Positions 44,477-53,162 of a stretch of 64,000 bases of DNA are shown in pieces. A program made the translations under genes and the position numbers. This stretch comes from Gemmatimonadota bacterium (GTDB lineage Bacteria; Gemmatimonadota; Gemmatimonadetes; Longimicrobiales; Gaopeijiaceae): positions 124,001 through 188,000 of the forward strand of contig JAWKQN010000012.1 of the NCBI GenBank assembly GCA_041390125.1, in the 5' to 3' direction. A model generated the notes under the pieces. The model was not told the DNA's origin. It saw only the letters and a program-made list of their open reading frames with translations, and searched no databases. How positions within the stretch are numbered: the first letter of the stretch is position 1; the number at the start of each line of letters is the position of its first letter.

Positions 44477-46534
44477 ATGCTCCGCCGCGCCGTTTCCCTG
44501 CTCGCTGCCGTGCTGGGCACGGCTCCGGGTGCCCTGCAGGCCCAGACTGCGCCTCGACCCATGACCGTCGTGGACCTGATCGAGTTGTCCTCCCTGGGCG
44601 ACGCGGATCTCGCGCCGGATGGAGCGCGGATCGCGTTCGTACGCAGCGAGGCGGACTGGGAGCGCAACGAAACGGTGCAGCACGTCTGGTGGGTGCCCGT
44701 CGCGGGTGGCGAGGCCGTACAGCTCACCAACGGGGAGAAGGGCGAGACGAGCCCGCGCTGGTCGCCGGACGGCGCTACGCTCGCCTTCCTGGCCGAGCGC
44801 CCCGGGCGCGAGGGCCAGGAGATCTGGCTCATCGGCGCGCGCGGCGGCGAGGCCTGGCCGCTGACGGATCATCCCACGGCCCCGGCCGATCCCCGCTGGT
44901 CGCCCGATGGCCGCTGGGTCTGGTTCCTGGCGCCCGATCCCCGCACGGACGAGCTGCAGGAGCGACTGGACGAGCTCGACGACGTCTACGCGTACGACGA
45001 GAACTACGAGGAGCGGCACCTGTGGCGGGTGCCGGTGGACGGCGGGGCCCCCGAGCGCATGACCGACGGGGACGGCTCCATCATCGGGTATGCGCTGTCG
45101 CGCGACGGGTCGCGCGTCGTCCTGCATCGCGCGCCTTCGCCGCTCTACGACAACGCCGACGAAGCCGACGTGTGGGTGTTGGACGTGGCCAGCGGCGCTT
45201 CGACGCGCCTGACCGACAACGACGTCACCGAAGCGGGCGCGGAGCTGTCGCCGGACGGCAGAACCGTGCTCTTCCGGTCCGACTCCAACGAGCGGCTCGA
45301 GACCTACTACAACGACAAGATCTTCCTCGTCCCGGCGCAGGGGGGCACCCCCCGGGTGCTGATGCCCGACCTCCCCTACGAGGTCACCGACGCCACCTGG
45401 TCGGCGGACGGGGCCAGCATCTGGTTCGTGGCCAACACCGGCGTGCGCACCGAGCTGTTCCGCGTCGGCGTTTCCGACGGTCGTTGGACGCAGGTCACCA
45501 GGGGTGACCATACCCTGGGGTCGTGGGACTACGCCCCGGCCGTGGACCGCCACGTGTTCGGACTGAACACCGCCACGAACAACGGCGATCTCTGGGTCCT
45601 GGACACCGGAGGGCGCGCGACGCCGACCCCTCGACAGGTCACGCACGTCTTCGACGATCTCGCCACCCGCTTCGCCCTTCCACGGCAGGAGGCCATCACC
45701 TGGACCGGCGAGGACGGGGTCGAGGTGGAGGGGCTGCTCTTCTATCCGCTCGAGTGGCGGGAGGGGCAGCGCTATCCCCTGGTGGTGCAGACCCACGGCG
45801 GGCCGGCCGCGTCCGACAAGTTCGGCTTCGGCAACGCGCACAACTACACACACAAGCTGACCGCGCTCGGCTACTTCGTCTTCAAGCCCAACTATCGCGG
45901 GAGCACCGGATACGGAGACGACTTCCTCCGCAACATGGTGGGGCACTACTTCGACCAGGCCCACCTGGACGTGATGGCGGGCGTCGACCACCTCATCGCG
46001 GAGGGTCTGGTGGATGGCGAGCGCATGGCCAAGATGGGTTGGAGCGCCGGTGGCCACATGACCAACAAGATCATCACCGTCACCGACCGCTTCCGTGCCG
46101 CATCCTCCGGCGCGGGTGCCGCGAACTGGGTGTCCATGTATGCGCAATCGGACGTCCGCACCTACCGGACGCCGTGGTTCGGTGGCACGCCCTGGCAGAA
46201 GGACGCGCCGGTGGAGCGCTACTGGGAGGATTCGCCGCTCAAGGACGTGGCCAACGTCACCACTCCGACGCTGTTCCTGGTCGGGGAGGAGGATGCCCGC
46301 GTGCCCATGCCCCAATCCGTGGAGATGTACCGCGGCCTCAAGAGCAACGATGTGCCCACGCACCTGTACGTGGCTCCCCGCGAAGGCCACGGATGGCAGG
46401 AGCTCCGCCATCGTCTGTTCAAGGCGAACGTGGAGCTGGACTGGTTCGAGCGTTGGGTGCGCGAACGCGACTACACGTGGGAGGAGGTTCCTACGCCCGC
46501 GCGTGCGGTGAGCGAGGACGGTCAGGACGCATGA
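44477..46534 (+). CDS. Secreted S9-family peptidase (prolyl-oligopeptidase type)
   Basis: 685 residues from ATG 44477. Signal peptide ends LQA|Q. Residues 30-400 form a TolB/WD-like propeller (LSSLGDADLAPDGARIAFVRS, SPRWSPDGATLAFLAER, DPRWSPDGRWVWFLAPD). The C-terminal alpha/beta hydrolase has its triad in GWSAGGHM (S523), GEEDARVP (D606) and REGHGW (H638). It should cleave short peptides, probably after proline or as an acylaminoacyl peptidase. It ends 17 bases from the convergent CsaA gene, in a hairpin shared by both. Confidence 0.93.
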   Translation: MLRRAVSLLAAVLGTAPGALQAQTAPRPMTVVDLIELSSLGDADLAPDGARIAFVRSEADWERNETVQHVWWVPVAGGEAVQLTNGEKGETSPRWSPDGATLAFLAERPGREGQEIWLIGARGGEAWPLTDHPTAPADPRWSPDGRWVWFLAPDPRTDELQERLDELDDVYAYDENYEERHLWRVPVDGGAPERMTDGDGSIIGYALSRDGSRVVLHRAPSPLYDNADEADVWVLDVASGASTRLTDNDVTEAGAELSPDGRTVLFRSDSNERLETYYNDKIFLVPAQGGTPRVLMPDLPYEVTDATWSADGASIWFVANTGVRTELFRVGVSDGRWTQVTRGDHTLGSWDYAPAVDRHVFGLNTATNNGDLWVLDTGGRATPTPRQVTHVFDDLATRFALPRQEAITWTGEDGVEVEGLLFYPLEWREGQRYPLVVQTHGGPAASDKFGFGNAHNYTHKLTALGYFVFKPNYRGSTGYGDDFLRNMVGHYFDQAHLDVMAGVDHLIAEGLVDGERMAKMGWSAGGHMTNKIITVTDRFRAASSGAGAANWVSMYAQSDVRTYRTPWFGGTPWQKDAPVERYWEDSPLKDVANVTTPTLFLVGEEDARVPMPQSVEMYRGLKSNDVPTHLYVAPREGHGWQELRHRLFKANVELDWFERWVRERDYTWEEVPTPARAVSEDGQDA

Positions 46535-46540
46535 GCCGTC

Positions 46541-46565
46541 CCCGCGCCGGCTCAGCCGGCGCGGG
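46541..46565. terminator. Bidirectional terminator between S9 peptidase and CsaA genes
   Basis: CCCGCGCCGGCT pairs with AGCCGGCGCGGG (46541-46552 and 46554-46565); in practice ten pairs with the CTCAG loop. It starts six bases after the S9 stop and its right arm is the last codons and stop of the CsaA-like gene (46552). One hairpin can end both transcripts. Confidence 0.65.
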
Positions 46566-46905
46566 ACCCGTCCGGGATGGGGCCTTCGGGGACGGCGAAG
46601 CGCGGCGTGACGCCATCTGCGTGTCCGAGATCGAACAGCATGCCCTCGGAGACCTCCCCGGCCATGGGACGGGGCTCGAGGTTGACCACGAACAGGGTCT
46701 GGACGCCTTCGAGCGCCTTGAGGTCGGGACGCTCCTTCTTCATCCCCGAGAGGATGATGCGGGTGTGATCCCCGAAGTCCACGCGGAGCCGGAGCAGCTT
46801 CGCGGAGCCCTCGACCTCGGTCACCTCCGCGATGGTGCCGACGCGGATGTCGAGCTTCTGGAAGTCGTCGAACGTGATCGTCGGCTTGATGGGAGCGGGT
46901 TGCAT
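46552..46905 (-). CDS. CsaA-like tRNA-binding-domain protein
   Basis: 117 residues from ATG 46905. It begins PTITFDDFQKLDIRVGTIAEVTEVEGSAKLLRLRVDFGD, and the later stretch IILSGMKKERPDLKALEGVQTLFVVNLEPRPMAGEVSEGML is that of the OB-fold tRNA-binding domain in CsaA and the C-terminus of methionyl-tRNA synthetase. CsaA is a chaperone-like protein; stand-alone copies also assist tRNA binding. Its ATG overlaps the upstream serine-hydrolase stop by one base (TGATG), so the two are translated together. Confidence 0.88.
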   Translation of the reverse strand: MQPAPIKPTITFDDFQKLDIRVGTIAEVTEVEGSAKLLRLRVDFGDHTRIILSGMKKERPDLKALEGVQTLFVVNLEPRPMAGEVSEGMLFDLGHADGVTPRFAVPEGPIPDGSRAG

Positions 46906-48374
46906 CAGCGGATCCTCGCGGAGCGGTTGCCGAACACGGTGTAGTGGGTGACGCGGCCCTGGCCGTCGCGGTGGAAGATCACGTCCTCCCCGCGTTCGCC
47001 GTCGTCGCGGATCCGGTAGAACGTGTCGCCGGCGTCGTGGCGCAGGCGCGTCAACGCGCGCAGCGGTTGGTCGGTCGGCAGGGACAGGAACGCCAGGCCG
47101 CCCTTCCACCGCACCACGGCGGTCTCCGAGCCCCAGGGCTGGGCCGAATAGGTGCCGACATACGGCGTCAGATCGAGCGTCGGCTCCGACTCGGCGCTCG
47201 GTGCTTCCTCGCCTTCCCCCGCGGCCGCTGTCCGGATCGCCTCGGCCACCAGGTCGTACATGCCGTTGGTGTAGGTCCCTGCGTTCACCATCGCGTTCGC
47301 CATGAACACGGTCGCGATGCGATCGTCGTTCTGCATGGTGAGCTGGCTGCGGAACCCGGGGCAGCTTCCCCCGTGCCCGACGAACGTGCGCTCGCCCCGG
47401 CGCGAGATGCTGAAGCCCAGGCCCCAGAACGTGTTCCACGCCGGATCCACGTAGTGCACGCGCTGCATCTCGGCGAGCGTGTGGGCGCTCAGGACCTCGC
47501 GGCGCTCCCCGGTCAGCCGGAACTGCCAGGAGGCGAAGCGCGCCAGGTCCTCCGCGGTGCTGGCGAAGCCGGCGGCCGGCGCGATCCCGCGGGTCTGGAA
47601 GGGCGCCACCTCGTGCCGGGTGCCGTCCCGGGTCGGCGCGCCATAGCCAGTGGCCAGCCGGCCCCCCTCGTGCTGCGCGGGGATCTCCGGGTGCGTGTCG
47701 TGCAGGCCCAGGGGCGCCAGGATCTCGCTCTCCACGTAGTCGGCGTACGGCCGCCCGGACACCGCCGCCACGATCTCCCCCGCCAGCGTCAGACCCAGAT
47801 TGGAGTACTGGAAGTACTTCCACGGGGGGTACAGCGTCTCCTGCTCGGCCAGTCCGTCCACGATCTCGTCGTGCGTCGGGAACGTGAAGTCGGGCTCGCT
47901 CCAGTACGGGTGGTTGGACTCGCGCGGCAGCCCGGCCGAATGGGTCAGGACGCCTTCGACCGTGATCGGTGCCGCCCCCTCGTAGCGCTGCGCGAGGGTG
48001 AACCAGGGCAGGTGCTTCTGCACCGGGTCGCGCAGGTCCAGGAGGCCGCGATCGCGCAGCTGCAGCACGGCCACGGACGTGAAGAGCTTGGAGATGGAGC
48101 AGATGCTGTAGAGCGTGGCGGCGGTCGCTGCCTCGCCGCGCTGCGGGTGGGCCATCCCCATCGCGCCGCTCCAGACCAGCTCCTGGTCGTGGACCACGGC
48201 CGCCGAGAACCCGGGGATCTGCTCGTAGGCCCGCTGGGCGTCGAGCCAGGTCGTGACCACGGCCAGTGCCTCCGAGACCCGGGGATCCCGGGCGACGTCC
48301 TGCGCGGACGCGGCGGACGTCGCGAGCGGGACCACGCCGAGCACGAGCGCGTGGAAGAGGGAGGTGCGGGTCAT
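46905..48374 (-). CDS. Secreted beta-lactamase-fold serine hydrolase
   Basis: 489 residues from ATG 48374, signal peptide ending ASA|Q. The class C-like triad is SISK (S93, K96), YSN (Y190, N192) and the HGG of VGHGGSC. A C-terminal beta domain (PYVGTYSAQPWGSETAVVRWKGGLAFLSLP) is like that of penicillin-recognising esterases and DmpA-type proteins, so it is probably an esterase or D-peptidase rather than an antibiotic-destroying beta-lactamase. It is coupled to the CsaA-like gene. Confidence 0.9.
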   Translation of the reverse strand: MTRTSLFHALVLGVVPLATSAASAQDVARDPRVSEALAVVTTWLDAQRAYEQIPGFSAAVVHDQELVWSGAMGMAHPQRGEAATAATLYSICSISKLFTSVAVLQLRDRGLLDLRDPVQKHLPWFTLAQRYEGAAPITVEGVLTHSAGLPRESNHPYWSEPDFTFPTHDEIVDGLAEQETLYPPWKYFQYSNLGLTLAGEIVAAVSGRPYADYVESEILAPLGLHDTHPEIPAQHEGGRLATGYGAPTRDGTRHEVAPFQTRGIAPAAGFASTAEDLARFASWQFRLTGERREVLSAHTLAEMQRVHYVDPAWNTFWGLGFSISRRGERTFVGHGGSCPGFRSQLTMQNDDRIATVFMANAMVNAGTYTNGMYDLVAEAIRTAAAGEGEEAPSAESEPTLDLTPYVGTYSAQPWGSETAVVRWKGGLAFLSLPTDQPLRALTRLRHDAGDTFYRIRDDGERGEDVIFHRDGQGRVTHYTVFGNRSARIR

Positions 48375-48535
48375 GGGAGCTCCGGGGTTCGCGGTGGAGG
48401 GAGCAACATGCGCCCGCGCCGGCCGGCGGGTCCAGTCGCCGGGCGCGCGCGCGGGTGCCGCGGGGCGGGCCGCGTGCTATCGTCCCAGCGGCCCGACCGT
48501 GGGCCGGTCGCGAGTCCCCCTGTCCGGAGGCCCTC

Positions 48536-49768
48536 ATGGACGCTCGCTGTGTCCGGTGGCGGTGGTGCGCCCCGCTACTCGCGCTGTGCGTCCTCCCGCC
48601 GCCTCTCACGGGACAGGAGCCGGGCACGTTCGCCGGGATCCGCGAGGGACTGCCCACCGGTAGCGCGGCCATCGCGTCCACGGGTCTGGTCCTCGCCTGG
48701 GACATGGAGACGCGGACGGCGGATGGGCGACTGCGGGACTTCAGCGGACGCGGCCACCACGGCGAGCTCGGCGTCACGACCCCGGTGGCGGGTCTGCTGG
48801 GCGGTGCGCTCGCCTTCGCGCGTGTCGCGGAGCGCGTCCACGTCGCGGAGCACGCCGACCTCGACCTGGAGGGACCGCTCACGATCGCGGCCTGGATGCG
48901 GGTCGACTCGTTGGGGCTTCATCAGCACGTGCTGGCCTGCGACGACGTCTGGGCCTTCTGGATCACCCCCGACGACCGCTACCGCCTGGGTGACACCCGG
49001 GGCGGGGGCGTATCCACCGCGCCCGGGACCGTGCGCCGCGGTCGCTGGAGCTCCGTGGTCGTCGTGCTCGACGGGACGGCCGGCGACCCCATCGACACCG
49101 ATCTGGTGCGGATCTGGGTGGATGGCCGACCCGCACCGGCGGACACCCACCTGCGGAGCGCCGCGGCCGCCGAAGGGGGGCGCTGGAACCCGGGCGATCT
49201 CCACCGCACGGATGCGTGCTATGCCGGCTTCGAGTCCCACCAAGGCAACGAAGCGCACCAGTCGATGCCGTTCGTGGGTGCCCTGGACGAGGTGCTGGTG
49301 TTCGAGCGCGCCTGGACGGAGCAGGAGATCGTCGCCTTCTCCGCGCGCTTCGGCGCCGAGGAGCGGGCCGTGCTGGACGTGGCCGAGCGCTTCTTCGCGG
49401 CGATGGCGGCCCGCGACACCACGCGGCTGGCGCCGCTCTCCCACCCCGCCCTGACGCTCGTCGCCACCAGCGCGGTCGGGGATTCGACGGTCGCGCGGGC
49501 GTCCGACCGCGCCACGTTCTTCCGGCAGATCGCCGGAGCCGACCGGGTCCCGATCGAGCGTTTGTGGGACGCCCGGGTGCAGGTCCGGGAGGGCATCGCC
49601 ACCGTATGGGCTCCCTACGATCTGTACTGGGACTCGACCTTCAGTCATTGCGGGATCGACGCGTTCCAGATGGTCCGCACCGGGCGCCGCTGGCAGGTGA
49701 CCTCGATCGTCTATACCGTTGAACGGCCCCCGGCCCGGTGTGAGACCCACCCGGACGGGCCCCCGTGA
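48536..49768 (+). CDS. Secreted LamG (concanavalin-like) plus NTF2-like protein
   Basis: 410 residues from ATG 48536, signal peptide ending LTG|Q. Residues 45-275 form a LamG/concanavalin-type jelly roll (LVLAWDMETRTADGRLRDFSGRGHHGEL, LTIAAWMRVDSLGLHQ, SVVVVLDGT, GALDEVLVFERAWTEQEIVAF). Residues 285-410 look like a SnoaL/DUF4440 NTF2-fold domain (VLDVAERFFAAMAARDTTRLAPL, GIATVWAPYDLYWDS, FQMVRTGRRWQVTSIVYTVE). It may bind a carbohydrate; no enzymatic residues stand out. Divergent from the serine hydrolase gene over 161 bases. Confidence 0.75.
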   Translation: MDARCVRWRWCAPLLALCVLPPPLTGQEPGTFAGIREGLPTGSAAIASTGLVLAWDMETRTADGRLRDFSGRGHHGELGVTTPVAGLLGGALAFARVAERVHVAEHADLDLEGPLTIAAWMRVDSLGLHQHVLACDDVWAFWITPDDRYRLGDTRGGGVSTAPGTVRRGRWSSVVVVLDGTAGDPIDTDLVRIWVDGRPAPADTHLRSAAAAEGGRWNPGDLHRTDACYAGFESHQGNEAHQSMPFVGALDEVLVFERAWTEQEIVAFSARFGAEERAVLDVAERFFAAMAARDTTRLAPLSHPALTLVATSAVGDSTVARASDRATFFRQIAGADRVPIERLWDARVQVREGIATVWAPYDLYWDSTFSHCGIDAFQMVRTGRRWQVTSIVYTVERPPARCETHPDGPP

Positions 49769-49884
49769 CGGTGGACGAACCTCCCGTCCGGATCCGCCTC
49801 CCGCGCAGGTCCCGGTCCATGCAGGCCCTGATCGTCACCCAGGCTCGCTCGCTCCGCGCCTTGCCATCCGCAGGCGTCTGAACC

Positions 49885-50271
49885 GTGGTCTCCCGCACGG
49901 CAGGCTACGCGCTCAATGCTGCGCTCCACATCGCCCGACAGGAGGGCCCGGTCCCCGCTGGGGTGGTGGCCGAATCGCTCGGCGTGCCGGGCACCTATCT
50001 CGCAAAGATCCTGAACACACTCGCGCGCCAGGGCGTGCTGGTCTCCGAGCGCGGCCGCCATGGCGGCTTCCGGCTGGCGCGGCCGGCGGACCAGATCCGG
50101 TTGCTCGAGGTCGTGGAGCGCTTCGACGAGATGGGGAGCACGCGCCAGTGTCTCCTGGGGCGCGGGACCTGTTCGGAGGTCGGAAGCTGCCCCGCCCACA
50201 CCGCCTGGCGCGAAGCCAGCGCGCCGGTCTTCCGCTTCTTCGAGAAGCACTCGCTCGCGGACCTGCTCTAG
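49885..50271 (+). CDS. Rrf2-family iron-sulfur regulator
   Basis: 128 residues from GTG 49885. The winged helix at the N-terminus (TAGYALNAALHIARQEGPVPAGVVAESLGVPGTYLAKILNTLARQGVLVSERGRHGGFRLARP) matches Rrf2/NsrR/IscR. The cluster region has three cysteines, C89-x6-C96-x5-C102 (CLLGRGTCSEVGSC), which fits an iron-sulfur site. It faces the last nos gene, nosY, in convergent orientation, so it is not co-transcribed with the operon. A role as NO or iron-sulfur sensor for the nos genes is inferred from position only. Confidence 0.88.
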   Translation: MVSRTAGYALNAALHIARQEGPVPAGVVAESLGVPGTYLAKILNTLARQGVLVSERGRHGGFRLARPADQIRLLEVVERFDEMGSTRQCLLGRGTCSEVGSCPAHTAWREASAPVFRFFEKHSLADLL

Positions 50272-50341
50272 ACGCTCCTCAGGTCGCCGGTGGTCCAGGC
50301 CCCGGGGCCCGCACGGGGCGGACCGCGGCGCTCGGCCTCGC

Positions 50342-51139
50342 TCAGAGATCCATCCGCTCGAAGCGGCGCAGGGCCAGCGCCACCGGCAGGGCGATCCAGG
50401 CGAGCAGGGCACCCACGGCCACGGCCACGCCCACCGCGCTGCCGAAGAAGCGCTGGAAGACGGCGCCCGTGTACCCCGTGAGCGCCGAGGCGTCGAGGGC
50501 CAGCAGGGCCAGCACGCGGGCCAGATCCACCGGGTTGAGGATCATGGCCAGCAGCAGGGGCCGCTCCAGCGGCCAGGCCGCGAAGGTATGCGCACCCAGG
50601 AGGACGGCCCCGTCGTACAGGACCGTGAGCGCCAGCCAGAGCAGGAGGGCCAGGCCCAGGCCGCGTGCCGTCTCGGCGACGCGCAGGGCCACCCAGCACC
50701 CGATGGCCGTGAAGACCAGCGTGAGGAGCACACCGCCCAGCACCACGCGGATGGCCGCAGCCGCGTGGTCGGCCAACCCGTGCAGCGCCAGCGGCAGCAC
50801 GGTGCCCACGCAGAACGCCGTGGCGAGCGGCAGCGCCAGGCCCAGGTAGAGCGCCAGGAAGAGCGGCCGGCGCCCGACCGGGTGGGACAGGACGAGCTCG
50901 ATGAAGTCGCGGCCCTCGTAGAGCGCGATGGCCGCGAAGAGGACGCTCACCAGCGGCACGACCAGCAGCGTGACGCTGGCGAGCGACGGCAGCGCGCGCT
51001 CGAGCCCGCCGCCGAAGCGGAGCAGGCCGGCGCTCACCGCCGCGAAGAAAAGCGCGTACCCTGCGACACCCCGTCCCCGGAGTGTGTCGCGCAGTGTGTA
51101 GGTGAGGACGTTCGCGGTCCCCGTGCGCAGCTCGTCCAT
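50342..51139 (-). CDS. nosY: NosY, ABC permease for N2O reductase maturation
   Basis: 265 residues from ATG 51139. Six hydrophobic helices with the ABC-2 type layout: VAGYALFFAAVSAGLLRF, LASVTLLVVPLVSVLFAAIALYEGRDFIELVL (the EGRDF... loop is typical of NosY), VLGGVLLTLVFTAIGCWVALRVAE. With NosF it forms the inner-membrane transporter that, with periplasmic NosD, supplies sulfur for the copper-sulfide centre of NosZ. The start overlaps the nosF stop by one base (TGATG). Confidence 0.9.
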   Translation of the reverse strand: MDELRTGTANVLTYTLRDTLRGRGVAGYALFFAAVSAGLLRFGGGLERALPSLASVTLLVVPLVSVLFAAIALYEGRDFIELVLSHPVGRRPLFLALYLGLALPLATAFCVGTVLPLALHGLADHAAAAIRVVLGGVLLTLVFTAIGCWVALRVAETARGLGLALLLWLALTVLYDGAVLLGAHTFAAWPLERPLLLAMILNPVDLARVLALLALDASALTGYTGAVFQRFFGSAVGVAVAVGALLAWIALPVALALRRFERMDL

Positions 51140-51927
51140 CAGGCCACCTCCCACCCCGGGTGCAGGGTCATGCGGCGGACGTCCGTCGGTTCTGCGGAGG
51201 CGCCCCCGCCTCCGGTCAGGAGGCTGGCGACGGCCGCCTCCAGGTCGGCCTGGCCGGTGCGCGACAGCAGCTCCAGGCGGGCGCCGGCGAAGCACACGGT
51301 CCCCTCGACCAGGAACACGACGTCGTCGGCGAGCGCCGTGACCTGCCCCAGGTCGTGCGAGGTGAGCAGGACAGCGGTTCCCGCGTCCACTTCACCGCGG
51401 ATCTTCGCCTTGAGGATGCGGGCCGCCACCGGATCCAGCCCGGCCGTCGGCTCGTCCAGGATCAGCACCGGCGTGCGGTAGCGGAACGCGAGCGCCGCGT
51501 TGACCTTCTGCCGCGTCCCGCCGGACAGCGCCCGGAACGGCCGATCCATCCAGGGCTCCAGGCCGAAGGCTCCGACCAGCTCCTCGTCCGGCGGTCCCTG
51601 GAAGCCGCGCAGATCGTCGAGCATCGCGGCCAGCTCGCGCGCGGAGAGGTTGCCGGGGAAGCGGGGGAGTTGCGGCATGTACCCGATGTCGCGGCGATAC
51701 GTCGAGCCCTGCCCGGCCTCCACGCCGAGGAGCGCGAGGGAGCCCGCGTCCGGGCGGACCAGCCCCAGCGCCACCTTGATGAGGGTCGTCTTGCCCGCCC
51801 CGTTCGGTCCCAGCAAGGCCGTGACGCGTCCCGGGTGCAGCTCCAGCCCTGCACCCCGCAGCACGGCATGGCGGCCGTAGCGCTTGTGGATCCCGTCCAG
51901 GGTCAGGGCCATGCTGCGGCGGCTCAC
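51139..51927 (-). CDS. nosF: NosF, ABC ATPase for N2O reductase maturation
   Basis: 262 residues from GTG 51927, which has GGAGG six bases upstream and overlaps the nosD stop by four bases; ATG 51912 is an alternative. Walker A GPNGAGKTT, signature LSGGT, Walker B VLILDEPTAGLD and switch SHD are all in place. It powers NosY. The stretch RYGRHAVLRGAGLELHPGRVTALLGP at the N-terminus is a normal A-loop. In the operon between nosD and nosY. Confidence 0.93.
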   Translation of the reverse strand: MSRRSMALTLDGIHKRYGRHAVLRGAGLELHPGRVTALLGPNGAGKTTLIKVALGLVRPDAGSLALLGVEAGQGSTYRRDIGYMPQLPRFPGNLSARELAAMLDDLRGFQGPPDEELVGAFGLEPWMDRPFRALSGGTRQKVNAALAFRYRTPVLILDEPTAGLDPVAARILKAKIRGEVDAGTAVLLTSHDLGQVTALADDVVFLVEGTVCFAGARLELLSRTGQADLEAAVASLLTGGGGASAEPTDVRRMTLHPGWEVA

Positions 51928-53162
51928 GACATCCTCCAGGCGGAGGTGGGCGGCGTCAGCAGAGGACGCTCGTCCACGAGATTGGCGGGCGTCAGCACGG
52001 GCAGGATCTGCTCGGCGACGTCGAGAAGGAGCACCAGCAGGCTGCGGTGCAGGAGCAGGATGGGCCGGGTCTGCTCCGCGAGGAGGGCGAACAGGCGCAC
52101 CGGGTGGAACGGCACGTCGCCCGCGCCATCCCGATCGAGATCGTAGCCCCGGTAGCGATCCCAGTAGTTGCCCTCGAAACGGCTGTGGGTGCGCCGGCTG
52201 TTGGTCGACACGTCGAACGAGTTGGCGAGGAACGTGTTGCGGGCGAAGCGGCTCCCCTCGCTGTTCGCCATGAGCTGGATGGCCCACCCGTTCCCGGTGA
52301 AGTCGTTGTCCTCCACCGTGAGGCGGGTCACGCCTTCGGCGTACAGCCCCACGCTGTTGTCGCGGAAGCGATTGCCCTCGATGCGGCTGTCACGGATGTC
52401 CTTGAGCAGCAGCCCGTAGGCGGCCATCCCGCGGTTGCGATCGAAGTCGTTGCCCACCATCAGCACGTCGCGGGTGTACATGACCGCTACACCTGCACCG
52501 TTCGCCGCGAAGCGGTTGCTGCGGTAGCGGCATCCATCCGAGAACATGAAGTGGAGCCCGTACCGGACGTTGTGGGCGCTGTCGTTGCGCTCGACGTCAC
52601 TGTCCTCCACGAACTCGAAGTAGATGCCGTCCCGGTGTCCTGAGATGCGGTTGTCCTCCACCCGTACACGCTTCGAGTACCACAGGTGGATGCCGTTGCC
52701 GGCGCGCGTCTCGCGCGTCGCGCTCGCCGTGAGGGTGTTGCCCACCACCCGGCAGTCGCCGGCGTTGGCGAGGTAGATGCCGAAGAACGTGTCGAAGAAC
52801 CGGTTGCCCTCGAGCGTGCAGAAGCGGGCGCCGTCCACCAGCAGGGCGGCTCGATCCTCGGTGAACGAGATGCCGGTATCGCGGAAGGTGAGGCCGCGCA
52901 CGGTGACCGAATCCGACCGCACCACGATCAGGCCGCGCTCGCCACGGCCGTCCAGCACCGCTCCGGGCGCACCGACCAGGGTGACCGGCCGGTCCAGCAC
53001 CAGGGTGGGTTCGTCGTAGACGCCCGGCTGCACCCAGACCGTGTCGTGCGGTGCGGCCGCGGCGATCCCGGCCGCCACGCTGGTGTGCGGCCCGTCCGGA
53101 CCCACGACGATCCAGGTCGTCGAGGGCACCACCCACGCCAGGAGCAATAGCGCGGCGTTCAC
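51924..53162 (-). CDS. nosD: NosD, periplasmic beta-helix protein for N2O reductase maturation
   Basis: 412 residues from GTG 53162, overlapping the nosL stop by four bases. A hydrophobic N-terminus (NAALLLLAWVV) exports it. The body is a right-handed beta-helix of CASH/NosD type: SVTVRGLTFRDTGIS, CTLEGNRFFDTFFGIYLANAGDCRVVGNTL, GNGIHLWYSKRVRVEDNRISGHRDGIYFEFVEDSDVERN, YGLHFMFSDGCRYRSNRF. NosD is required with NosFY to build the CuZ sulfide centre. The motif FEGNYWDRYRGYDLDRDGAGDVPF near the end is typical. Confidence 0.93.
   Translation of the reverse strand: MNAALLLLAWVVPSTTWIVVGPDGPHTSVAAGIAAAAPHDTVWVQPGVYDEPTLVLDRPVTLVGAPGAVLDGRGERGLIVVRSDSVTVRGLTFRDTGISFTEDRAALLVDGARFCTLEGNRFFDTFFGIYLANAGDCRVVGNTLTASATRETRAGNGIHLWYSKRVRVEDNRISGHRDGIYFEFVEDSDVERNDSAHNVRYGLHFMFSDGCRYRSNRFAANGAGVAVMYTRDVLMVGNDFDRNRGMAAYGLLLKDIRDSRIEGNRFRDNSVGLYAEGVTRLTVEDNDFTGNGWAIQLMANSEGSRFARNTFLANSFDVSTNSRRTHSRFEGNYWDRYRGYDLDRDGAGDVPFHPVRLFALLAEQTRPILLLHRSLLVLLLDVAEQILPVLTPANLVDERPLLTPPTSAWRMS

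Noticed and set aside
46905..48374. Beta-lactamase conferring antibiotic resistance
   Set aside because: SxxK, YxN and HxG are shared by esterases and D-peptidases of this fold, and the extra C-terminal domain is typical of those rather than of class C beta-lactamases.
46552..48882. A single 776-codon minus-strand frame containing both the CsaA-like domain and upstream sequence
   Set aside because: Only the last 117 codons match a family. The upstream part is a shifted frame of the serine hydrolase gene, whose own stop overlaps the CsaA ATG.
50272..50341. GGCCCCGGGGCC as a terminator between the Rrf2 gene and nosY
   Set aside because: The sequence is self-complementary without a loop and would not form a useful hairpin; a real terminator is not visible there.
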